A stretch of 64,000 bases of DNA, taken from the NCBI RefSeq assembly GCF_013149295.1, contig NZ_JABGCB010000022.1, positions 1-64,000 of the forward strand. Direction: 5' to 3'. Below the pieces are notes generated by a model. It ran no database searches, had not been told where the DNA came from, and worked only from the letters and a program-made list of their open reading frames with translations. Shown in pieces: positions 50,201 to 58,616 of this stretch. Made by a program: the position numbers and the translations under genes. The DNA comes from Novosphingobium sp. SG751A. Lineage in GTDB: Bacteria > Pseudomonadota > Alphaproteobacteria > Sphingomonadales > Sphingomonadaceae. Positions within the stretch are counted from its first letter, which is position 1. Every line of letters begins with the position of its first letter.

Positions 50201-52636
50201 TCAGAAGCGGCGCTTGACCGTCACTGCCCATGTGCGCGGTTCGGCAGGCGTGCCCTGGATCGAATTGGTCGATCCGCGATTGTCGAAAATATCAGTGTAA
50301 TAAAGCTTATCGGTCAGGTTGCGCCCTTCGACCGCCAGTTCCCATTCCTTGCCCGCGGTCTGATAGGCGATGCGGGCATTGACCAGCGTATATCCCGGCA
50401 CCTGTCCGAAAATGTCCTTGCCCCCGGTGGCGGCGTCGACATTGTTGGCATTGCGGTTGAAACTGTCGATATGGTTGACATCGACGCGCGGGGTGATGGT
50501 CCCCATGGTGCCAAGGCTCCAGTCATATTGCAGGGCAAAGCTCCACTGCCATGGCGAGATATACTGGCCCTTGTCCTCTGTGCCGATGCCGGAGGTGACG
50601 GCGGCAGCGCTGACGGAATCATATTTGAAATCGAGATAGGCGAGCGATGCCTCCACCGTTAGGCCGGGCACGGGTTGCAGCCGCATTTCGGCCTCCAGCC
50701 CCTTGATCGTGGCATTGCCGGCATTGATCGGCAGCGAACAGGGCGCGGCCGGAACGCCGGGCAACGGGCAACTGGCCACAGTCACCAGAATATCGGTGTA
50801 TTTGTTGATGAAGCCGGAGAAATTCATCCGCAAGCGGCGGTCGAACAGATCCGTTTTCAGACCCACTTCATAGGCGTTGAGCTTTTCCGGGCTGTGCGGC
50901 AGGGCCTGCGCCGGAAAGAAGGGCCGCGGATTGATGCCGCCGCCGCGAAAGCCAGTGGAGAACTGGGCATAGCCCATCACATCATCGTTGAAACGATATT
51001 GCAGCGCCGCGCGATAGTCGAACCGGCTGCCGTTGAAACCCCCGACCAGCCCGTTGAGCGCCGCCAGCGAAGGAGGCACCGCACCGCCCGTGGATGATCC
51101 CGGCACGCCAAAGCGGCCGTAATAGAACGTCTTGGACTGATCCGTATAACGGATGCCGCCGATCACGGTCAGGTTCCTGATCGGGCTGATATCGGCATTG
51201 GCAAAGACCGCCTTGGTGGTGGCGGGGACTGAATCGTCCTCGATGAAATTGAGCGTGGTCAGTTCGATCCGCGCCTGATACCGGCTGCGCTTGTAGAAAT
51301 AGAAGCCGCCCACCGTCAGGTTGGCCAGATCGCCGAATTTGGCCGAAAGGCGCAATTCCTCACTGAACTGCTTGTTATAGATGTTGTTGGCCTGAAGCGA
51401 GGGGTTGAGCGGCGAACCGTCGCCCGTGGAATAGGTGCCGTCGAACTGGCGATAGGCGGTGATCGAGGTCAGCTTCAGATTCGGCGTCAGCGTGGCGTTG
51501 AGCGTGCCCGAAATGCCCCATGTGTTGAGCGCGGCCTTGAGCGGGGCCTGCCAGGGGGCCGAACCGTCGCGCGGGGCGGTGTCGGTGTAATTCTCATAAT
51601 TGATATAGGGGCTGTTGCTGAACGTGTCCTGCGCATAGGCGCCAAAGGGCGAATAGCTGACGAAGGGCGATCCGGTGGCATTGCCATAAACATTGCCGTT
51701 GAGCACATAGGCTGCCGCAGGCGGGCTGGCGATGCCGGTCAGGGTCGAGCCCGGATTGGCGTTGCGCCCAACATAGAGCAGGGTCGATGGCGTGGGCTCG
51801 CTGTTGTCGCGGGTGATGTCCACGGCAATGTCGGCGGTCAGGAAACTGGCGGGTGTCCAGCGGAAGGCCGCGCGGCCCGCGACATAGTCCTTGCCCCCTT
51901 CGGTGCCCAGTTTGCAACTCGATCCGGTGACGGAACTGGGCACCGTGCCGCCCGGATGGGTGCAGGCATAGTCATAGCGGGTGACATAGCCGTCCTTGTG
52001 AACCCCCACCCCGGTCAGGCGCATATAGAGTTTGTCGGGTGCGATAGTGAAATTGGACCCGCCTCGGATTTCGACGCGGTTGAACGCGCCATAGGTGGCC
52101 GAGATATAGGCATCAGGATTGCCGTCGGGCTTTTTGGAATAAAGCTTGATCGCCCCACCGATCGAATTCTGACCCGCCAGCGTGCCCTGCGGCCCGCGCA
52201 GGATCTCCACCCGGTCCAGATCAACCAGATTGAGCAGTGACCCGTGCATCGTGGGCAGATAGACATCGTCGATATAGAGGCCAACCCCCGGCTCGAGCGC
52301 GAAATTGGTGTCGCGTTGGCCCACGCCGCGGATATAGGCCACGACCGAGGGGCCGAAACTGGCCGCCGCAGGGCGCAGCGTCACGTTGGGCGCGCTCGAT
52401 CCGATATCGGCGATATTGGTGGCCCCGCGCTGCTCCAGCATGGCCGAATTGACGGCGGTGATGGCAATCGGCACATCCTGCAGCTTCTGGCTGCGGAATT
52501 GCGCGGTAACGACGATTTCGGGCGCATTGTCCTTGGCCTTGGCCTGTTCTTCGGCATGGGCCGCGCCGCCGAAAAGCGCCATGGCCAGAGCAGCCGACGA
52601 AGCGTAAACGAGCACCTTCCCCTTGCGGTAGTTCAT
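50201..52636 (-). CDS. TonB-dependent receptor 3 (non-sugar type)
   Basis: 811 aa outer-membrane transporter. A signal peptide (ALAMALFGGAAHAEE) precedes PEIVVTAQFRSQ at 39-50; the plug has LQDVPIAITAVNSAMLEQRG, GVGQRDTNFALEPGVGLYIDD and RVEILRGPQGTLAGQNSIGG. This plug style is characteristic of the sphingomonad receptors that accompany aromatic, lipid or xenobiotic catabolism and differs from the two sugar receptors in this window. The C-terminus is RTWAVTVKRRF. GGGAGAGGG before the ATG at 52636 decides the start. It heads an operon with two oxygenases, a thiamine-diphosphate enzyme and an MFS transporter, and a GTTGA-N4-TCAAC site lies 58 bases upstream. It probably imports the substrate of that pathway. 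Confidence 0.92.
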   Translation of the reverse strand: MNYRKGKVLVYASSAALAMALFGGAAHAEEQAKAKDNAPEIVVTAQFRSQKLQDVPIAITAVNSAMLEQRGATNIADIGSSAPNVTLRPAAASFGPSVVAYIRGVGQRDTNFALEPGVGLYIDDVYLPTMHGSLLNLVDLDRVEILRGPQGTLAGQNSIGGAIKLYSKKPDGNPDAYISATYGAFNRVEIRGGSNFTIAPDKLYMRLTGVGVHKDGYVTRYDYACTHPGGTVPSSVTGSSCKLGTEGGKDYVAGRAAFRWTPASFLTADIAVDITRDNSEPTPSTLLYVGRNANPGSTLTGIASPPAAAYVLNGNVYGNATGSPFVSYSPFGAYAQDTFSNSPYINYENYTDTAPRDGSAPWQAPLKAALNTWGISGTLNATLTPNLKLTSITAYRQFDGTYSTGDGSPLNPSLQANNIYNKQFSEELRLSAKFGDLANLTVGGFYFYKRSRYQARIELTTLNFIEDDSVPATTKAVFANADISPIRNLTVIGGIRYTDQSKTFYYGRFGVPGSSTGGAVPPSLAALNGLVGGFNGSRFDYRAALQYRFNDDVMGYAQFSTGFRGGGINPRPFFPAQALPHSPEKLNAYEVGLKTDLFDRRLRMNFSGFINKYTDILVTVASCPLPGVPAAPCSLPINAGNATIKGLEAEMRLQPVPGLTVEASLAYLDFKYDSVSAAAVTSGIGTEDKGQYISPWQWSFALQYDWSLGTMGTITPRVDVNHIDSFNRNANNVDAATGGKDIFGQVPGYTLVNARIAYQTAGKEWELAVEGRNLTDKLYYTDIFDNRGSTNSIQGTPAEPRTWAVTVKRRF

Positions 52637-52693
52637 TGCCCTCTCCCATTTTTCCCGGTTTTTTTGCGCCGGGTTACGGGGAGCAACGATAAT

Positions 52694-52707
52694 GTTGAGC
52701 AATCAAC
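52694..52707. promoter_or_regulatory. GTTGA-N4-TCAAC operator, TonB receptor 3
   Basis: GTTGAGCAATCAAC, a five-base-arm inverted repeat. It is one of three copies, each at a promoter of the 45-58 kb regulon. It sits where the receptor promoter should be. Confidence 0.6.
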
Positions 52708-52757
52708 TTTCAAGCATCTTCCACTGGGCAGAACCACAATTCCGTATTTTGGAATTC

Positions 52758-53537
52758 TTAGTCCACTCCGCCCTGCCCCATCGATGCCTGCGCGCTGAGG
52801 CTTTCCCCCGCCTCGCGCACGGCCAGCACCAGATCATCCTCGGCATGGAGCAGATAGCGTTTGGACGGCATGGTCACACCGATGCATCCCAGCACCAGCC
52901 CTTCGGCACCGAAAACCGGGGCCGCAATGCCCGCGATCTCGATATCGGGGTCGTAAAAGCGCGAAACGCCCGCTTCGCGCACCTCGCGCAAATCCTTTTC
53001 CAGTTCACTGCGCGGATCGCGCGGGCGCCCGGTCAAAGGGCCAAAGCGCGTTTCGCGGATGATCGCCTCCATCTCTCCGCCGGAGAGAAAGGCCAGAATC
53101 GCTCTGCCCAGCGAGCCCCAGGGCAGGAGAATCTCGCCGCCCCTTTCCACCGCAAAGCGCAGCGGATGCGGCGTCATAACCACATCGGCAATGGTCGCGC
53201 GGCGGTCGGTGGGGTTATAAGTACACAGCACCGCCGTCTCGTGCCAGCGCTCGACCAACCCTTCGAGCAAGGGCCGCGCCGAACGGATGACATCGAACCG
53301 CGCCACCAATTGCGAGGCCAGCGCATAGAATTCGCGGCCCGGCCGATAGGTCTGATGCGTTCCGCGTTCAACCAGCCCGGCCCGCACCATCACCTGCAAC
53401 AGACGGTGGACCGTGCTGGCGGGCAGCCGCGCGCGCGCAGCCAGATCGCCAAGACTGAAGCGGTCCGGCCCATGAGCCACCAGTTTGAGCAGATATGCCA
53501 GCCTGTCTGCTGCTCCCGATGGAACCTCGCGCATCAT
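52758..53537 (-). CDS. IclR-family transcriptional regulator
   Basis: 259 aa: winged helix at the N-terminus (FSLGDLAARARLPASTVHRLLQVMVRAGLV, about 28-56) and the IclR effector domain from about residue 80 (VIRSARPLLEGL, WGSLGRAILAFLSGGE, then the late GIAAPVFGAEGLVLGCIGV). It sits between the TonB receptor 3 operon on the same strand and the divergent NTF2-like/MFS pair. Family members control aromatic acid and small organic acid catabolism, often by activation. A GTTGA-N4-TCAAC repeat lies 16 bases before its start, so it may regulate itself, the pair opposite and the receptor operon. ATG at 53537 is followed by a second ATG. Confidence 0.9.
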   Translation of the reverse strand: MMREVPSGAADRLAYLLKLVAHGPDRFSLGDLAARARLPASTVHRLLQVMVRAGLVERGTHQTYRPGREFYALASQLVARFDVIRSARPLLEGLVERWHETAVLCTYNPTDRRATIADVVMTPHPLRFAVERGGEILLPWGSLGRAILAFLSGGEMEAIIRETRFGPLTGRPRDPRSELEKDLREVREAGVSRFYDPDIEIAGIAAPVFGAEGLVLGCIGVTMPSKRYLLHAEDDLVLAVREAGESLSAQASMGQGGVD

Positions 53538-53552
53538 GCCTCCGAGAATTAT

Positions 53553-53566
53553 GTTGATCTATCAAC
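53553..53566. promoter_or_regulatory. GTTGA-N4-TCAAC operator, IclR / NTF2-like
   Basis: GTTGATCTATCAAC, with arms extending to six perfect pairs (GTTGAT/ATCAAC). It lies between the divergent IclR and NTF2-like genes and could control both. Confidence 0.65.
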
Positions 53567-53617
53567 TTAGGCAGTCAAAGATGGTTCGACAAGAATACAA
53601 TGGGAGAGCAGATCGCC

Positions 53618-54025
53618 ATGCAGCCACATGCCATCATGGAGAACTATATAGCCGCCTTCAACCGGGGCGATGAGGCCGCCTATGGCCGATTCTATGCGCC
53701 CGATGTCGAATTGCGCAATGGAACCGGCATCATCCTGCGCGGCGTAGAGGCGATTGTTGCCTATTATCGCAAGGCGCGGGAGGATTTCCATCGGATGATG
53801 ACGCTGCGCGCCGCTCTGGCCGGGGATTGCGTCATTGCCGCCGCCTTGGCCTCGGTTTTCACGGCAAGGCGCGACGGCGTGGAACTGTCGGGCCGGACTA
53901 TGCTGGCGGGCGATACTTATTCCATTGAAAGCATGGCTCTCTATCAAATGCAAAATGGCCTGTTCCGCAGGATCGAGGCCGTAACCCTGTCGCGCAGACA
54001 TGGCCCCGTTGGAGAGGCTGCATGA
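53618..54025 (+). CDS. NTF2-like / SnoaL-fold protein
   Basis: 135 aa small cone-shaped alpha+beta protein. It starts with the helix MENYIAAFNRGDEAAYGRFYAPDVELRNG-like (IAAFNRGDEAAYGRFYAPDV), the usual opening of NTF2-like enzymes and SnoaL polyketide cyclases, followed by a curved sheet. Members act as isomerases, dehydratases, lyases or ligand binders; no active residue can be named with confidence. The ATG at 53618 follows GGGAGAG at good spacing and is preferred to the ATG at 53600. Its stop overlaps the MFS start by four bases. Its place in the regulon suggests work on an intermediate of the same pathway. Confidence 0.8.
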   Translation: MQPHAIMENYIAAFNRGDEAAYGRFYAPDVELRNGTGIILRGVEAIVAYYRKAREDFHRMMTLRAALAGDCVIAAALASVFTARRDGVELSGRTMLAGDTYSIESMALYQMQNGLFRRIEAVTLSRRHGPVGEAA

Positions 54026-55371
54026 GCGCGGCCCAGCCCCCGCGCCGCCGGACTCTGCTGGTGCTGCTGCTGCTCACCTGCACGCTCAATTTCGCCGACC
54101 GGGCGGTGTTCTCCGCGCTGGCGCAGACAATCAAGGCCGATTTGCTGCTCACCGATCTGCAACTGGGCCTGTTGCAGGGGCTGGTCTTTGCCGCGCTTTA
54201 TGCGCTGGCCGGATTGCCGATCGGTCTGCTGGCCGAGCGTTTTTCGCGCAAGCGGATCATTGCCGCCTGCACCATCATCTGGTCGCTGGCCACGGCGGCC
54301 ACCGGCATGGCTGGCAGCTTTGCCGCGCTGGCCGTCAGCCGCCTTGGCGTGGGCATGGGCGAGGCAGGCTTTGTTCCCCCCACCGCCTCGCTGGTGGCCG
54401 ATATCGCCCCGCGTGAAAAGCGCGCTTCCACCTTTGCGCTGGTGATGCTGGGCACGCCCATCGGCACGTTGCTTGGCGCGATGCTGGCCGGGCATATTGC
54501 CATGCTCTGGCATTGGCGCACGGCCTTTCTGCTCTTCGCGCTCCCCGGCTTTATGGTGGCGGGCCTGCTCCTGCTGCTGGCGCCGGAACCGGAACGCGGG
54601 CGCTATGATGCCGGTGCCAAAGGCGGCAAGGCGCCCCCGGTCGGCGAATTCCTGCGCGAGGTGGCGGGCAATCCCACCCTGCTCTGCGTGATCGCCGGGG
54701 GCAGTCTGGCTGGCTTCGGCATGACCTCGATTTCGCAGTTTCTGGCGGTGTTTCTGGCGCGCACCCACCATTTGGGCGTGCGCGAGGCGGCAGCCAATTT
54801 CGGCCTGATTTCGGGCCTTGCCATCACCTTCGGCCTGATCGTGGGCAGTTTCGGCACCGACTGGCTGGCGCGGCGCGATGCGCGCTGGCCCGCATGGGGC
54901 GCGGCGTTTGGTCTGACGCTGGCGCCGCCGATCTACTGGCTGGCCTTTCATGCCGCCTCGCTGGGCGCAGCCTTTGCGCTGCTGCTGGTGGCAGGCGCGT
55001 TCCTCCTGCTGTTTTACGGGCCGACCACGGGCATGATCCAGAACCTCCTGCCCACCCGTATGCGCGCCAGCGGGGTGGCGCTCTACACCCTGCTCTATAC
55101 GCTGATCGGGTCGGGTCTGGGGCCGGTCTTTGTGGGCTTTGTCTCGGACCGGGCGGCACGGGCCGCCTATGCGGGCCAATATGGCGTGGATTGCCCCGCA
55201 GGCATGCCCGCCCATGGCGCGCTCGAGGCCATGGCGGCCGCCTGTCGGCAGGCCTCTGCGCAGGGGTTGCAAAGCGCGTTGTCGCTGGCGGTGCTGGTGT
55301 TCTTTGCGGCGGCGCTGTGTTTTCTGGCCGCCGCGCCGGGGTTGCGCCGGATCGCTCAGGCCAGGGCGTAA
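54022..55371 (+). CDS. MFS transporter, coupled to the NTF2-like gene
   Basis: 449 aa permease with about twelve helices, beginning LLVLLLLTCTLNFADRAVFSAL and carrying the motif-A-like GLLAERFSRKRIIAA and a long loop near the middle (about 190-215). The NFADR start and VGMGEAGFVPP resemble Spinster-type and aromatic-acid transporters, as in the other MFS gene of this regulon. A periplasmic loop near the C-terminus (about 385-410) contains two cysteines (VDCPAGMPAHG and AACRQA) that could form a disulfide. The end overlaps the convergent DUF3237 gene by 16 bases. The substrate is unknown; uptake of a product of the CocE-type hydrolase is one possibility. Confidence 0.88.
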   Translation: MSAAQPPRRRTLLVLLLLTCTLNFADRAVFSALAQTIKADLLLTDLQLGLLQGLVFAALYALAGLPIGLLAERFSRKRIIAACTIIWSLATAATGMAGSFAALAVSRLGVGMGEAGFVPPTASLVADIAPREKRASTFALVMLGTPIGTLLGAMLAGHIAMLWHWRTAFLLFALPGFMVAGLLLLLAPEPERGRYDAGAKGGKAPPVGEFLREVAGNPTLLCVIAGGSLAGFGMTSISQFLAVFLARTHHLGVREAAANFGLISGLAITFGLIVGSFGTDWLARRDARWPAWGAAFGLTLAPPIYWLAFHAASLGAAFALLLVAGAFLLLFYGPTTGMIQNLLPTRMRASGVALYTLLYTLIGSGLGPVFVGFVSDRAARAAYAGQYGVDCPAGMPAHGALEAMAAACRQASAQGLQSALSLAVLVFFAAALCFLAAAPGLRRIAQARA

Positions 55372-55817
55372 TAGCGAAAGAGCGTGCGGTCCGGGTCGGA
55401 CCGCCGCTCTCCCCCGCCCACGATCACGGTGCGGTTGAGCCAGTCATGCGGCCCGACGGGCACACGGAAATAGGGCGTCAGCTTGAAATAGGAAGGCTGG
55501 TCCTCGCCCGCGCGCGGGCGGACTAGATAGCCTAGGTTCTGGATATAGATCATCGTGCCGTCATCGGCGCGCAGCAGATAATGGGCGCGCAGTTCGATAG
55601 TGCCGTCCTCGCGCGCGGTGGCATAGTCAGCGCCCGAATGGGGCACCACGCTGCCCGTCAGGCGCGGTCCGGTGATCGTGCCGCCGATGGCGGGCGTATA
55701 ACCCTGATGCCCGCCGCCGGGCAAAGGGCCAAACAGCGTGCGATCCGCGCCGAACAGCACCTCGATGTCGAACACATGCTCAAGGCGGCAATCGGCAAGG
55801 GTGGGCTGCAATGTCAT
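55356..55817 (-). CDS. DUF3237 protein A
   Basis: 153 aa, no signal peptide. It matches the DUF3237 pattern: an N-terminal LEHVFDIEVLF strand, GPRLTGSVVPHSGADYATAREDGTIELRAHYLL-type middle (VVPHSGADYA, IELRAHYLLR), DDGTMIYIQNLGYL, and the closing YFRVPVGPHDWLNRTVIVGGG. The family is thought to form a beta-barrel; no biochemical role is established. This is the last gene of an operon with the CocE-type hydrolase, whose stop it overlaps by four bases, and a second DUF3237 protein is at the other end. The two are clearly related but divergent, so they may be partners rather than copies. Confidence 0.85.
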   Translation of the reverse strand: MTLQPTLADCRLEHVFDIEVLFGADRTLFGPLPGGGHQGYTPAIGGTITGPRLTGSVVPHSGADYATAREDGTIELRAHYLLRADDGTMIYIQNLGYLVRPRAGEDQPSYFKLTPYFRVPVGPHDWLNRTVIVGGGERRSDPDRTLFRYYALA

Positions 55818-57499
55818 GGATGCTCCGATGCGGGAATGAAGGGCAGGATCAGCCGCGAGGCCATGGCACCGCCGCCGTAAAAGACATGATGGCCCGCGTT
55901 GCGCGTGTCCTGATGTTGAGGGAAAGGCAGCATGAGGCCCGGTTCAGGCCGATAGATGTCGTGCCCCGCAATCACCAGTCGCAGGCTCTCACCCGCTTCA
56001 AAGCGGACTGAGAAGGGCCACAGTTCGATCTCGACCGGAACGATTTCGCCCGGTTGCAGCCTTTCCTCGCGATCGTGGCGGTGCACGGGGCGCTCGAACG
56101 TGGAAAGCGCTTCGTCCAACTCGCGATGGCTGACCCTTTGCCAGCCCAGCGCGACCGGCCCGTTTTCATAAAAGGCGTAGAAGGTGAAGCCCACCTCCTG
56201 CCCCGCGGCATCCAGCTTTTGCAGGGCGATGAACAGATCGGCATCATCACTTCCCTCGGCTTCCACCCAGAGGCGCAGGGCGGCATGGCCGGTGATTTCG
56301 GTGGGCCGGTCAAAACGGATCGTGAAACGGGCCTCGCCATGGACGGCGTCCTGCCGCAGGCTTGATGGCGGGGGCACGGCATCGCACAGGACGCCCCGCG
56401 CCGAATCGAGAAACAGTTCGCGATAGGCCGTACGCGCGGGCGGCCATTCCTGCTCGGCCCGCTCCTGCTGCGCGCCATGCCTGTCGCGTATCTCGATCCG
56501 CACCGGGGGCCATGCGGCCAGAGCGGTGGGGCGATCAAACAGGAAATGTTCGAAAAAGGCAGCCTGCCGGGCACGGCTTTCGGGGCAATAGTAATGCGCC
56601 CATTTCTTCCGGCCATGGATGTCCAGCCACTTTTGCGGGCTGCTCATCCGGCCCCATGCCTCGATCGTTCCGCGCAGATGCAGCCCCTGATCCGACCAAC
56701 TGGCCACGACATAGGCGGGCTGGGTGATCGCGGCCAGATCATAGGATTTGGACAGCCAGTAATCGTCGATCAGCGGATGGGCGCGGACATTTTCCAGCGT
56801 ATCCTCGGTCCGCCCCAGCGAGAAGCGGATATTGTCCGAGGCGCGCGGCAGAAAGCCGGTTTCGGGAATGCCGCCATGATAGGCAAATTCGCGATACCAG
56901 TCGGAAAAGCCTTCCCATGGATTGATCGCGGCCAGCGCGGGCGGATGCAGGGGCGCGACCAGATACTGGATCGCGGCCAGATAGGACACGCCCGTCATTC
57001 CCACCCGCCCATTGCACCAAGGCAAACCGGCCAGCCATTCTATCACATCGGCACAATCCAGCGCCTCCTGCGCGCCATTGTGATGAAAATCACCGCCCGA
57101 CAGCCATGCCCCGCGCGGATCGACCACCGCCACGCCGACACCATGTCCGGCCCAGAACAAGGGATCGGGCGCCTCGAAAGCGGTAAGATCGGAAAGCCAA
57201 TCCGGGTCCACCCCGGAGCGCGGCCAGAACACTCGATTGGTCAGCGCATGCTTGCCGTAAGGCCCCCATGCCAACAGGATCGGCACGCCTTGCTGCGCGC
57301 CCTCGGGTCGGTAAAGGTCGGCAAAGATCTCCACCCCATCGCGCAGGCGGATGCGATGGTTACGCTCGATGGTCAGCCCGCGCTCGTTCCATCGGGCAAA
57401 ACTGGTGGGCGGCAGGGGGGGCTTGTGCGTCGCGCTGTGCGGATCGACGCCGGGGCGCATCAAAACCGGATAGGACGGCGCCACCCAACCGCCCGCCAT
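55814..57499 (-). CDS. CocE/NonD-type alpha/beta hydrolase
   Basis: 561 aa. The N-terminal hydrolase domain (about 45-350) opens with the strand IRLRDGVEIFADLYRPEG and has the nucleophile S172 in MTGVSYLAA. The acid is probably in VVASWSDQGLH and the histidine near WLDIHGRKKWAHYY. The C-terminal jelly-roll (about 360-540, PTEITGHAALRLWVEAEG) is the X-Pro-dipeptidyl-peptidase C-like domain found in cocaine esterase and the nonactin-type hydrolases. There is no signal peptide, so an intracellular ester or amide is cleaved. It is sandwiched between two DUF3237 genes with a four-base overlap on one side and no gap on the other. The natural substrate is unknown. Confidence 0.9.
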   Translation of the reverse strand: MAGGWVAPSYPVLMRPGVDPHSATHKPPLPPTSFARWNERGLTIERNHRIRLRDGVEIFADLYRPEGAQQGVPILLAWGPYGKHALTNRVFWPRSGVDPDWLSDLTAFEAPDPLFWAGHGVGVAVVDPRGAWLSGGDFHHNGAQEALDCADVIEWLAGLPWCNGRVGMTGVSYLAAIQYLVAPLHPPALAAINPWEGFSDWYREFAYHGGIPETGFLPRASDNIRFSLGRTEDTLENVRAHPLIDDYWLSKSYDLAAITQPAYVVASWSDQGLHLRGTIEAWGRMSSPQKWLDIHGRKKWAHYYCPESRARQAAFFEHFLFDRPTALAAWPPVRIEIRDRHGAQQERAEQEWPPARTAYRELFLDSARGVLCDAVPPPSSLRQDAVHGEARFTIRFDRPTEITGHAALRLWVEAEGSDDADLFIALQKLDAAGQEVGFTFYAFYENGPVALGWQRVSHRELDEALSTFERPVHRHDREERLQPGEIVPVEIELWPFSVRFEAGESLRLVIAGHDIYRPEPGLMLPFPQHQDTRNAGHHVFYGGGAMASRLILPFIPASEHP

Positions 57500-57982
57500 T
57501 CACATCACCACGAAATAATGAATGCGATTGGCATTGGGCACTTTTTCCGCAACGCCCACAAACACATGCTGGCTGAGCCATTCGTGCGGTCCGGCGGGGG
57601 CATCGAAACGCGGGGTCACGCGCATATAGTAATCGTCAAAGCCGACCGGTTCGTTTCGGCGCATCTTTTCCGCGATTTGCGGGCTGCGGGCCCAACGAAA
57701 GCCCCGGTTTTCCAGATAGATGATCGCTCCATCCTCGGCCTCCAGCAAATAGCGCGCATCAAAATCGATCACGCCATTGGGGCGCGAGAGCGGATAATCC
57801 CCGCCCGACATGGGCACTACACGGCCCTGCAGACGAGGCCCCTCGATCACGCCCTGTGCGGCAAAGATCGCCGCCCGCGTATCCCCCCGCGCCGGAGGGG
57901 TGATCCAATAGGGCCGCGACAGGTCGATCGAGATGGTGAAGGCATGTTCGAGCCGGGGCAGAAAAGGGTGGGATTGGGTCAT
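57500..57982 (-). CDS. DUF3237 protein B
   Basis: 160 aa, first gene of the hydrolase operon. Same family layout as protein A: LEHAFTISIDLSRPYWI, GPRLQGRVVPMSGGDYPLSR, IDFDARYLLEAEDGAIIYLENRGF and FDAPAGPHEWLSQHVFVGVAE. It lacks a signal peptide. Its stop codon directly abuts the start of the CocE-type hydrolase. A perfect eight-base-arm inverted repeat lies 20 bases upstream of its ATG, shared with the divergent MarR gene. The family has no established function; co-operonic pairing with a hydrolase suggests binding or processing of the hydrolase product. Confidence 0.85.
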   Translation of the reverse strand: MTQSHPFLPRLEHAFTISIDLSRPYWITPPARGDTRAAIFAAQGVIEGPRLQGRVVPMSGGDYPLSRPNGVIDFDARYLLEAEDGAIIYLENRGFRWARSPQIAEKMRRNEPVGFDDYYMRVTPRFDAPAGPHEWLSQHVFVGVAEKVPNANRIHYFVVM

Positions 57983-58001
57983 GCCCGTGTCATGCGCCCC
58001 A

Positions 58002-58021
58002 CATGTTGATTAGTCAACATG
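58002..58021. promoter_or_regulatory. GTTGA-N4-TCAAC operator, DUF3237 B / MarR
   Basis: CATGTTGATTAGTCAACATG: eight perfect arm pairs around TTAG, the strongest copy of the motif. It lies between the divergent hydrolase operon and the MarR gene, the usual place for a MarR operator. Confidence 0.75.
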
Positions 58022-58064
58022 ATTCCCGTTGCATTTGTCCGCCCGCTTTGGCAGCGATAGGACG

Positions 58065-58541
58065 ATGACTTTGCCACGGACCTGGGATCTGTTTGGCGGC
58101 ACCCATTTGCCGCATCGCCTGCTGCTGCTTGCCCGCATGATGGATCGCGCCACGATGCAGCAATTGCAGGAAAATTTCGCGCTCACTCTGGCCGAATGGC
58201 GGGTATTGGCCTTCATCTGCTCGGTGGGCCCGGCCAGCGCGGCCGACATAGGCGGGGCCTTCGACTCAGACCGGGCCGAGGTCAGCCGTGCCGTTAAACG
58301 CCTGATCGAGGCCGGGTTGATCGAGCGCAACAGCAACGAGCACAATCGCAAACGCCAGATCATTTCCGTCCTGCCTGAGGGGCAGGCGCTGTTTGAACAC
58401 GCGCGCAAGATGCGGGGCGACTATTTCGCCGCCATCCTGCAGGACATCACGGAGGCAGAGCGCGACCTCCTTAACGAGGCGCTGAGCAAGATCGCCCTGC
58501 GCGTGACTGAACAGCGCAATTCAAAGCCCAATTCTTGCTGA
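58065..58541 (+). CDS. MarR-family transcriptional regulator
   Basis: 158 aa winged-helix dimer. Central features are LTLAEWRVLAFICSVGPASAADIGGAF, then the recognition helix DRAEVSRAVKRLIEAGLIER, the wing with NRKRQIISVLPEG, and C-terminal dimerisation helices. The ATG at 58065, after GATAGGA, starts before the first helix; the longer TTG frame at 58029 has no support. A 20-base palindrome lies 43 bases upstream, between it and the hydrolase operon. MarR proteins of this type usually repress catabolic genes and respond to an aromatic acid or its CoA ester. The motif is also present at the receptor and IclR promoters, so it may govern the whole regulon. Confidence 0.9.
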   Translation: MTLPRTWDLFGGTHLPHRLLLLARMMDRATMQQLQENFALTLAEWRVLAFICSVGPASAADIGGAFDSDRAEVSRAVKRLIEAGLIERNSNEHNRKRQIISVLPEGQALFEHARKMRGDYFAAILQDITEAERDLLNEALSKIALRVTEQRNSKPNSC

Positions 58542-58579
58542 ACCGGAACCGGCCCATTAAACGCAACTAACGGCAAGTT

Positions 58580-58611
58580 GATCGCCGGATGGCGCAAACC
58601 ACCCGGCGATC
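58580..58611. terminator. Hairpin between MarR and the autotransporter
   Basis: GATCGCCGG (58580-58588) pairs with CCGGCGATC (58603-58611) over a 14-base loop, in the short gap between the convergent stops. There is no T-run, so only a probable terminator. Confidence 0.45.
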
Positions 58612-58616
58612 CTCCG

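Noticed and set aside
52738..52756. Hairpin AATTCC/GGAATT as the IclR terminator
   Set aside because: Only six AT-rich pairs and no T-run in the right position; too weak to call.
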